Shown here one piece after another: positions 55,923 through 62,336 of a DNA stretch of 64,000 nucleotides (positions are counted from its first letter, which is position 1; every line of letters begins with the position of its first letter). This DNA is from CALDTK01 sp963837005 (lineage in GTDB: Bacteria; Bacteroidota; Bacteroidia; Chitinophagales; Saprospiraceae), in assembly GCA_963837005.1 (NCBI GenBank), contig CAWIMC010000018.1:62001-126000 (forward strand), given 5' to 3'. The position numbers and the translations under genes were made by a program. Under the pieces are notes generated by a model. That model was given only the letters and a program-made list of their open reading frames with translations, ran no database searches and was not told where the DNA came from.

Positions 55923-57360
55923 ATGATGGACGGGGCAGATTTGGGCGGCGGGTATGGATTGAATTGGCCGGGAAAGGCGGCGGCCCGCCAGCGAGCTTTT
56001 GAGCCGGCGGGATATCGACTCCACGGGGTAAACAGCACGGCAGATGGCGCGGTGGACTACCGGTCACGTTTTCGTGGAGGGCGACAACCTGGACGCCCTG
56101 AAGGCGCTGCGGCCGCACTACGCTGGGCAGGTCAAGATGATCTACATCGACCCACCTTACAACACGGGCAAGGCGAAGTTTATCTACGGCGACGACTTCA
56201 CGGAGTCGCGGGCGGACTATGCGGAGCGGGCGAGGCAGGTTTTGGCGAAAGCCGACGCCACGGAGGTCGAGCAACGTTTGCAAATTAATCGCGCGAACAG
56301 CGGCCGCATCCACAGCAAATGGCTTTCGGAGATCTACCCGCGGATCATACTGGCGCGGGATTTCCTCCGATCCGACGGCGTGATTTACTTGTCTATCGAC
56401 GACAGAGAGGTGCATAACCTCAGGCATTTGCTCGACGAGGTGTTTGGGGAAGAGAACTTCGAGGGACACCTCCACTGGCGCAGGCGACACAATCAGCCGA
56501 ACGACAAGACCAAGATGATCGGTCTGGTAGCGGAGCACATCTTGTGTTACGCCAAGAGTTCGGTGGCGCTACGTGCGGCGGGCGTCGGGAAACTGCCCTT
56601 GACGGGGAAGTTCAGTAATCCGGACGGTGACCCGCGCGGGGACTGGGCCTCGAAGCCGTGGAAAGTGGGGGCTGAGCAGAGTGGGAGTCGGTACACGATT
56701 GAGACGCCTTCCGGCAAAACCTACACCGAGTTCTGGATGGGTGACGAGGGCACCTACCGGGAACTGCTGGCCGACGGGCGAATGCTCTTCACGCGCAACG
56801 GTGCAGGGTTGCCCCGTAAGAAGTACTACCGCTCAGAGCGGGAGGCCGAAGGGCAGTGCGCCAACAACTGGTGGGAACACGAGGGCTTCGGGAGCAATCA
56901 GGAGGGGAGCCAGGAACTGTCGGCGCTTTTCGACGGCGTCAAGGGTGTATTTTCGAGTCCGAAGCCGACGCGGCTGTTAAAGTCGCTGATTAGGTTGGCG
57001 AATGTGACGGATGGGGATGTCGTGATGGACTTTTACGCGGGCTCGGGTTCGACGGGGGACGCGGTGATGCAGCTGTGGGACGAGGGGATTCGGGCGGGTT
57101 TTGTGCTCGTGCAATTACCAGAACCGCTGAGCGGTCGAGCGGAGTATTTGGCCTCGGCGCAGGCGATCGTCGGGAAGCCGGGGACGGAGGTGACGATCGC
57201 GGAGTTGTGCCGGGCTCGCCTACTGAGAGCGGCAGAGAGGCAAGGACAGCACTTCGAGACGTACTCGCTGAAAAAGGTTGATGCGGGCGTCGAGTCAGGG
57301 GCGGCTTCCGCCAAAACGGGTGATCTCTTCGAAAATGCGACCTTCCCCGGGGCGGAGTAA
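55923..57360 (+). CDS. Site-specific DNA methyltransferase, beta class, frame-shifted near the start
   Basis: About 478 residues. The N-terminus (YGLNWPGKAAARQRAFEPA, ADGAVDY) is the usual start of this group and lies one frame before the rest; one extra base at about 56061 separates it from GHVFVEGDNLDALKAL. Motif IV IDPPYNTG (bases 56146-56169) precedes motif I MDFYAGSGSTGDAV (57025 on), the beta-class order of N6-adenine or N4-cytosine enzymes. Three hairpin elements lie inside. It overlaps the nuclease gene by 26 bases, forming a probable type II restriction-modification operon. If the shift is real, the internal ATG at 56044 could still yield a shortened enzyme. Confidence 0.85.
56239..56253 (+). 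repeat. GTTTT-hairpin element, copy 42
   Basis: Stem GGC/GCC, loop GAAA. Read as V-L-A-K-A. Confidence 0.9.
56706..56720 (-). repeat. GTTTT-hairpin element, copy 43
   Basis: Stem GCC/GGC, loop GGAA. Read as P-S-G-K-T. Confidence 0.88.
57303..57317 (-). repeat. GTTTT-hairpin element, copy 44
   Basis: Stem GGC/GCC, loop GGAA. At the methyltransferase C-terminus, read as A-S-A-K-T. Confidence 0.88.
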
Positions 57361-58294
57361 GGGTTTTGCTCCGCGAAAGAAGGTGCTGGTGCTGGAGGTC
57401 TTTAAGCCGAGTCGACGGGTTTGTGAGGGGCAAACCGTGCGCTACCCTATCACTGCGCTCGACCCGATGCCGTGGCTGGTAGCCCCGGGGGATGCTGATT
57501 ACGATTGCTTCTCGGTGGACGGGTTCGTGACGACTGAGCGCAAGACGATCACGGCGCTGTTCCAACGGTTCGAGTATCGGGGTACAGATGGCAGGCTCGA
57601 CGCGGAAGAACTGCTGGAAGTTTTGCGGACACGCTACTCCACCGACCTAATAGGCGCGGTCTACCTCGCGGAGCTACTCAACTGTCCGAATCGAGTCTTT
57701 GTCTGGCCGGAGAATTATCCGAAAGGCTACCCGGCGGACGTTCGCGAGATCATATCGATACAGCCGGAGATGATCGATGGAGTCTTGCGCTTGGACACCT
57801 ACCAGATGGTCGACCTGAAATCACTAGCAGGAGGCATCGAGATACTACGGGATCGATCCTTTAAGACCGTAAAGCCGCTTTTGTCCGCTAGCTCCAACGT
57901 CGAGTGCTACCTCGCCAACGCCACGGCCAATCCCTGGCCGGGAGACCTGGACGCCGTGCTCGTCGACAAGGCGAGCGGGGATGTCTTGGCGCTGGTCGAG
58001 TTCAAGACGCACAACCGCGACTCGCCCATCGAAGACGAGGCACCGGGCAAGTACGGGCAGCAGGATTGGCGCCGCTTCGAGGTCTTATACGGCTTGCAGG
58101 ACCGATTGCAGGCCGCGCAGGGGACGCGGCCGAGCCTGTGGTACCTGGCGTGGGGCACGCAGGATGTAGCCAACCACCGGCGTATCAAGTTGGCGCGGAT
58201 CGAGGGGAATAAAGTGATTGAGGAGTTGTTGTTGGAGCGGCCGGCTTTTGGGGATTGGAGTGCGGGGCTTTCCGAACGACTGGTGCGTGTTTGA
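57335..58294 (+). CDS. Putative restriction endonuclease, PD-(D/E)xK type
   Basis: 319 residues from the ATG at 57335, inside the end of the methyltransferase gene. The N-terminal half (TALDPMPWLVAPGDADYDCF, TALFQRFEYRG) is unrecognised. The C-terminal half has WPGDLDAVLVDKASGDVLAL followed by VEFKTHN, with Asp206 and Glu222-x-Lys224 spaced as in PD-(D/E)xK nucleases. Coupling to a DNA methyltransferase makes a type II restriction enzyme the best guess; the target site is unknown. Confidence 0.7.
   Translation: MRPSPGRSKGFAPRKKVLVLEVFKPSRRVCEGQTVRYPITALDPMPWLVAPGDADYDCFSVDGFVTTERKTITALFQRFEYRGTDGRLDAEELLEVLRTRYSTDLIGAVYLAELLNCPNRVFVWPENYPKGYPADVREIISIQPEMIDGVLRLDTYQMVDLKSLAGGIEILRDRSFKTVKPLLSASSNVECYLANATANPWPGDLDAVLVDKASGDVLALVEFKTHNRDSPIEDEAPGKYGQQDWRRFEVLYGLQDRLQAAQGTRPSLWYLAWGTQDVANHRRIKLARIEGNKVIEELLLERPAFGDWSAGLSERLVRV
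57620..57634 (+). repeat. GTTTT-hairpin element, copy 45
   Basis: Stem GCG/CGC, loop GACA. Read as V-L-R-T-R, as copy 22 in sprA. Confidence 0.82.
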
Positions 58295-58320
58295 GCGCGG
58301 AAACGTTTACCTTGGACCGC

Positions 58321-58980
58321 ATGAGTCTCCTGCCTCGCTACCTCCCCACCTTCGTCCCGGACGACCGCTTCACGATCGAAGCCTACCTCGCGATCGAGGA
58401 GGCGACCGGCAAGCGGTACGAATACCACGATGGAGAGTTGGTGAGCGTCGAGGCGATGGCGGGCGGGTCTTTCGTACATGCGGTACTCGGGATCAACATC
58501 GGTCACGCGCTGCTAACCGCCTTCGAAACCGACGAGGAGCGGTACGGACGCTGTTCGGCCGCCTCTAGCGATCTACGCATTGCTATCGAAGGGGGCACGC
58601 GCTACTTGTACGCCGATGCAGCGGTGGTGTGCGGAGAGCCTATCTACGACGAAATTATCCCGACCGCCATTGTTAATCCTGTCGCCGTCTTCGAGGTGCT
58701 GTCGCCTTCGAGTGATCAGTATGATCGAGGCCTGAAGTTCGAGTTCTACGGAGCGCTCTCGACCTTACGGGAGTACGTGCTCGTAGACCAGGAGCGCCGC
58801 CGAGTCGAAGTCCGACACCGCACCGACCAGACTTCGCCTTGGCGCTATTCTACCTACACCGAATCGGACAAAGTAGTCTCGCTACCGTCGCTCGGCATTG
58901 AGCTCCCCTTCAAGCGTCTGTACCGCGGTTGGAAGCCTAATCCACCAACATCCCCTCGCCCTCCAGCACCTGCTGCTTGA
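58321..58980 (+). CDS. Uma2-family (DUF820) putative endonuclease
   Basis: 219 residues from the ATG at 58321. Landmarks are TIEAYLAIEEATGKRYEYHD with GELV, then SSDLRIAIEGGTRYLYADAA (D-A acidic pair), VFEVLSPSSDQYDRGLKFEF and REYVLVDQERRRVEV. These are the Uma2 core, a PD-(D/E)xK nuclease fold common in cyanobacteria and Bacteroidota. The biological role is not known. The last 44 bases overlap the convergent mqnC gene. It follows the restriction-modification pair by 26 bases and may belong to the same defence-type cluster. Confidence 0.85.
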   Translation: MSLLPRYLPTFVPDDRFTIEAYLAIEEATGKRYEYHDGELVSVEAMAGGSFVHAVLGINIGHALLTAFETDEERYGRCSAASSDLRIAIEGGTRYLYADAAVVCGEPIYDEIIPTAIVNPVAVFEVLSPSSDQYDRGLKFEFYGALSTLREYVLVDQERRRVEVRHRTDQTSPWRYSTYTESDKVVSLPSLGIELPFKRLYRGWKPNPPTSPRPPAPAA

Positions 58981-60118
58981 TGTTTTGCGGAAGCTCCCTA
59001 AACTCGTACTCCTGCGTCCGCAGCTGCGGCACGAAGCCCGCTTCCCGGATCGCATCCTGAATCCCCTGCGCCGTAAAGCGAAACGCCGCCCCGGCGGCCG
59101 ACACGACGTTTTCCTCGATCATGATCGAGCCGAAGTCATTGGCGCCACCGTGCAGCGTGAGCTGGGCCACCTTCTTGCCGACCGTGAGCCAGCTCGACTG
59201 AATATTCACGACGTTGGGCAACATGATGCGGCTCATGGCGATCATGCGGATGTACTCGTCGCCGGTCACGGTGTTGCGGGCGCGCTTGATACGTTTGAGG
59301 ATCGTGTCCTCGTCCATGAAGGGCCACGGGATAAACGCCAGGAAGCCATTGGCCTCGGCGGGCTTTTCGGACTGGACCTGGCGCAGCATCGCGAGGTGCT
59401 CCATGCGCTCGAGGTCGGTCTCGATGTGGCCGAACATCATCGTGGCGCTCGTGGTGATGTTGAGCTGATGGGCGGCGCGCATGACGTCGAGCCACTCCTG
59501 GCCGCCGCACTTGCCCTTCGATATCAGTCGGCGCACACGATCGTCGAGGATTTCGGCACCGGCACCCGGGAGGCTGTCGAGACCAGCTTCGTTCAGCTTC
59601 CGCAAAACGTCGATGTGGCTCATCTTCTCGAGCTTGGCGATGTGCGCGATCTCCGGCGGGCCGAGCGCGTGGAGCTTGAGGTCGGGGTAGAGTTCCTTGA
59701 GCTTCGAGAAGGTGTCGACGTAGAACTGCAGTCCGAGGTCGGGGTGGTGCCCGCCCTGCAGCAGCAGCTGGCGGCCGCCCAACTCATACATCTCGTCGAT
59801 CTTGACCTTGTACTCCTCGATGGACGTGATGTAGGCCTCCTCGTGCCCCGGCCGTCGGTAGAAGTTGCAGAACTTACAGTTCGCGATGCAGACGTTGGTG
59901 GTATTTGAGTTGCGGTCGATGATCCAGGTCACCACGTCGCCCGGGACGTGATGTTGCCGCATGGCATTCCCGACGAAGGCCAGCTGGGCCGTGGGCGCGT
60001 GGTGGAAGAGGTAGACGCCTTCCGCGGGGGAGAGCCACTCGAGGTTGAGGGCGCGCTCGAGGAGGGCGGAGGTGTAGGCGGGGTCTTTTGTAGTCGGGAT
60101 CGGGGCGATGGTAGCCAT
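58937..60118 (-). CDS. mqnC: Cyclic dehypoxanthinyl futalosine synthase
   Basis: 393 residues. Radical SAM motif CIANCKFCNF with all three cysteines; LLLQGGHHPDLGLQFYVDTF, SLPGAGAEILDDRVRRLI and TLHGGANDFGSIMIEENVVS are typical of MqnC. It performs the ring-closing step of the futalosine route to menaquinone. This route, rather than the classical Men pathway, is thus used for respiration in this organism. Confidence 0.93.
   Translation of the reverse strand: MATIAPIPTTKDPAYTSALLERALNLEWLSPAEGVYLFHHAPTAQLAFVGNAMRQHHVPGDVVTWIIDRNSNTTNVCIANCKFCNFYRRPGHEEAYITSIEEYKVKIDEMYELGGRQLLLQGGHHPDLGLQFYVDTFSKLKELYPDLKLHALGPPEIAHIAKLEKMSHIDVLRKLNEAGLDSLPGAGAEILDDRVRRLISKGKCGGQEWLDVMRAAHQLNITTSATMMFGHIETDLERMEHLAMLRQVQSEKPAEANGFLAFIPWPFMDEDTILKRIKRARNTVTGDEYIRMIAMSRIMLPNVVNIQSSWLTVGKKVAQLTLHGGANDFGSIMIEENVVSAAGAAFRFTAQGIQDAIREAGFVPQLRTQEYEFRELPQNIKQQVLEGEGMLVD
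58982..58994 (+). repeat. GTTTT-hairpin element, copy 46
   Basis: Stem GC/GC, loop GGAA, 2 bases after the Uma2 stop and antisense to mqnC, which reads L-P-Q-N-I. Confidence 0.8.
59596..59608 (-). repeat. GTTTT-hairpin element, copy 47
   Basis: Stem GC/GC, loop GGAA. Read as V-L-R-K-L in mqnC. Confidence 0.8.
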
Positions 60119-60161
60119 GATGAGGTAACGAGTGGCGGGGGGTGGGGTTGTCGTTGGACCC

Positions 60162-61334
60162 TCACGAAGAGCGCGCCTCGCGCCGGAGCAAAAACTCGTC
60201 GAATAACGGTACCGTAAAGGCGGTCTGCCCGTAACTTGGCGAGTAGACCATTCCCTTTTTAGTGAGAGAATTTTTGGCGGAGCCTGCTTTCTGAACGCTC
60301 GTCTTCAGCGCCTTAGAAATATCGCCAGCGGAGTGCGTACCCGGCCCCAGCCGCGCCATCGCCAAGACATAGTCCTGTTCCCGGGGAGTGAGCCTATCGT
60401 AGCGCACATTAAAGAATCCTTCGTCGAGGCTACTGAGCGAGGCAAGGGTAGCCTGTTCGACGACCTCCGCGTCGATCGGTGATCGGGCAGCTAAATCCCA
60501 GCAGTGCTTGCCCCATTCTTGTAGGAAGTAAGGATACCCTTTCGTCGATGCTCGGATCAGTGCCAGTGCCTCCGAAGTGTACTCGACTCCTAAATGCTTT
60601 ACAGGTGCAATTAAAGCTTCGTCGGCTGCAACGGCATCGAGGGGCCCAATCCGGACGTACTGGAATAAGCGCTCCGCGTAGCTTTTCGCCTCTCCGGCGA
60701 GGGCAGCAATTTGTGGAAGTCCACTACCGAAGAAAAGTATCGGCAGGCCCTTCTGATTGATGCGGTGAATCCCGACAATTAGTGCCGCCAGATCCTTTTG
60801 TGATAGGTACTGGACTTCGTCGATGAAGAAGACCACGGTTTTCTCGGCCTCCCTAGCCGCTGTTCCGATCGCGATAAAGAGTTCCGGAAGGTCTAATTCG
60901 AGCAATCCAGACGCCGCCCCCGGATCAATCTCGACGCTTACGTCGAAGCCTTCGTAAGACAGTTTGAACGCCTTCGTAAATCCGGCGAGAAGCCTACGGG
61001 CTCTCTTGGCAAACTCTACGGCGGCTACCGAGAAGTCCAGTCGCTGCAAGACTGCCCTCAAACGGGGGACCAGCAGAGACGGTAGGCTCTCATTCTCGGG
61101 AGCCTCCAACAGGAAGGTAATGCACCCCGCCTCGATCGCCATGTTGTCGAAGCGATTCAGGAGCACGGTCTTGCCGACTCCGCGTAGGCCCAACAACATC
61201 ATGCTCCGCGAGTGACGCCCTGCAAGCGTGCGATCGATAGCAATTGAGGCCTCCTCGATAAGCTCATCGCGGCCAGCCAGTTCGGGGGGTTGCGTACCTG
61301 CACCTGGGTTGTAGGGATTGAGTCTGTGGTCCAT
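60162..61334 (-). CDS. AAA-family ATPase, stand-alone
   Basis: 390 residues. Walker A MLLGLRGVGKTVLLNRFD, Walker B TVVFFIDEVQYLS, sensor-like LPILFFGSGLPQIAALAGEA and a C-terminal winged-helix-like end (RLTPREQDYVLAMARLGPGT, DISKALKTSVQKAGSAKNSL). Such orphan P-loop ATPases of the AAA_16/ORC-like type are spread widely by transfer and have no settled function. A large inverted repeat and a TACCTTTG box sit directly before the start codon, so it is probably self-regulated. Confidence 0.8.
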   Translation of the reverse strand: MDHRLNPYNPGAGTQPPELAGRDELIEEASIAIDRTLAGRHSRSMMLLGLRGVGKTVLLNRFDNMAIEAGCITFLLEAPENESLPSLLVPRLRAVLQRLDFSVAAVEFAKRARRLLAGFTKAFKLSYEGFDVSVEIDPGAASGLLELDLPELFIAIGTAAREAEKTVVFFIDEVQYLSQKDLAALIVGIHRINQKGLPILFFGSGLPQIAALAGEAKSYAERLFQYVRIGPLDAVAADEALIAPVKHLGVEYTSEALALIRASTKGYPYFLQEWGKHCWDLAARSPIDAEVVEQATLASLSSLDEGFFNVRYDRLTPREQDYVLAMARLGPGTHSAGDISKALKTSVQKAGSAKNSLTKKGMVYSPSYGQTAFTVPLFDEFLLRREARSS

Positions 61335-61339
61335 TTAAG

Positions 61340-61347
61340 CAAAGGTA
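61340..61347 (-). promoter_or_regulatory. Candidate -7 promoter box TACCTTTG
   Basis: Exact TAnnTTTG 5 bases before the AAA ATPase start codon, implying a nearly leaderless message. Confidence 0.5.
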
Positions 61348-61354
61348 AGCACGC

Positions 61355-61393
61355 ATAACGAACATTTTGACGATTCTTCAAAATGTCCGTTAT
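61355..61393. promoter_or_regulatory. Inverted repeat operator upstream of the AAA ATPase
   Basis: ATAACGAACATTTTGA (61355-61370) and TCAAAATGTCCGTTAT (61378-61393) are complementary at 15 of 16 positions with a 7-base spacer. It covers the expected -33 region of the TACCTTTG promoter, as for a repressor site. Confidence 0.65.
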
Positions 61394-61411
61394 CTTCGGT
61401 GATCTTCGGTT
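61392..61411. repeat. Tandem decamer ATCTTCGGTG/ATCTTCGGTT
   Basis: Two near-identical 10-base units directly beyond the ATPase operator. May be part of the same regulatory region. Confidence 0.5.
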
Positions 61412-61421
61412 AACTCCCCTC

Positions 61422-61436
61422 AGCTTTCGCCAAAAC
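61422..61436 (-). repeat. GTTTT-hairpin element, copy 48
   Basis: Stem GGC/GCT, loop GAAA. Intergenic, 3 bases from the stop codon of the neighbouring gene. Confidence 0.85.
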
Positions 61437-61439
61437 TTA

Positions 61440-62039
61440 TCACCCGCGCGCCTTGCCCTTCTTCACTTTCTCCGGCTTGCAGGCATAGCAAAAATCCGGC
61501 ATCGTTTCGATCTCCGCCCTCACTTTGCTGCGCTCCTCGGCCAGCAGCTCGGCGTTCTCCCCGAAGTTGGTCGCCTCGTTGACGCGCGCGGCCTCGACCT
61601 CCATCTCGTGGTGGTAGCGCTGAAAAATGGGCTCGAAGAGGCTGAAGTCCGAAAACACCTTCTTGTTGTCGTACATCGTGCGGCGCATCTTTCGTACGCA
61701 TAGCTCAGCGAGATCGAACTGGTAGCGCTCATAGTCCAGCAGGCGCTGGGCCGCGGCCGCGTCGGGCGCCTTGATGGCCGCGGTGGCGGGTGTAAAGCTC
61801 GCACTCACCTTATCGTCGAAGTTGCGCGTCGCCATGTACTCGTACGTGCTCATCTGAAACCCGAACTCGGTCGTCGTGCCAGGCATGAGGTAGATCTGAT
61901 TCAGCGCCGAATCTATCCGTGTGGCGGGCGAGCGGAAGTCGCTGAGCGTCAACTCGTAATCCGCCGACCAGAGCAGCTTGTTTTGAGCGAAAGCGGAAGA
62001 AGCAAATACGAGGGAAAGGACCGTAAGAAGGAGTCGCAT
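61440..62039 (-). CDS. Small exported protein of unknown function
   Basis: 199 residues from the ATG at 62039, giving the signal peptide MRLLLTVLSLVFASSAFAQ; an open extension of 12 codons upstream adds nothing. The mature protein begins NKLLWSADYELTLSDFRSPA, then TTTEFGFQMSTYEY, then a helical region (RLLDYERYQFDLAELCVRKM, YHHEMEVEAARVNEATNFGE) and a basic tail. The W..DYELTLSDF start with internal helix and His residues recalls DUF922-like putative metallopeptidases of Bacteroidota, but no HExxH is seen. Function unassigned. Confidence 0.65.
   Translation of the reverse strand: MRLLLTVLSLVFASSAFAQNKLLWSADYELTLSDFRSPATRIDSALNQIYLMPGTTTEFGFQMSTYEYMATRNFDDKVSASFTPATAAIKAPDAAAAQRLLDYERYQFDLAELCVRKMRRTMYDNKKVFSDFSLFEPIFQRYHHEMEVEAARVNEATNFGENAELLAEERSKVRAEIETMPDFCYACKPEKVKKGKARG
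61980..61994 (+). repeat. GTTTT-hairpin element, imperfect
   Basis: GTTTT-G-AGC-GAAA-GC(G): an extra G before a two-pair stem. Antisense at the signal peptide end of the small exported protein. Confidence 0.45.
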
Positions 62040-62160
62040 AGGCGTAGGTATAACCCGCGAAAGTAGGCGTTCCAAAGATCCAATTCACCACTCCTAGTGG
62101 GTCGTAAGTAGGTGTTTGAGCCGAAAGGTCGTCCGGTGGCAAATTCCTCTAGAGGTGATG

Positions 62161-62175
62161 GTTTTGCCGGAAGGC
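62161..62175 (+). repeat. GTTTT-hairpin element, copy 49
   Basis: Stem GCC/GGC, loop GGAA. Back-to-back with copy 50, one base apart. Confidence 0.9.
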
Positions 62176-62176
62176 G

Positions 62177-62191
62177 GGCTTTCGCCAAAAC
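62177..62191 (-). repeat. GTTTT-hairpin element, copy 50
   Basis: Stem GGC/GCC, loop GAAA. Its stem is the swapped version of copy 49, so the pair can also fold arm against arm. Confidence 0.9.
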
Positions 62192-62282
62192 AGGTGTCGT
62201 AAGGGTGAGAATCGGGCCGGACCGATTCCTGCCTCTCTCTCGACCCCCAACTACAAACTCGCCCCTACCACTTATCAAACGG

Positions 62283-62297
62283 GTTTTAGCGAAAGCG
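62283..62297 (+). repeat. GTTTT-hairpin element, imperfect
   Basis: GTTTT-AGC-GAAA-GCG: two of three pairs form. Intergenic. Confidence 0.55.
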
Positions 62298-62336
62298 TAC
62301 AGCCCAGCTAGCTTGGCAAGCCAAGTCCCCCGCGCC

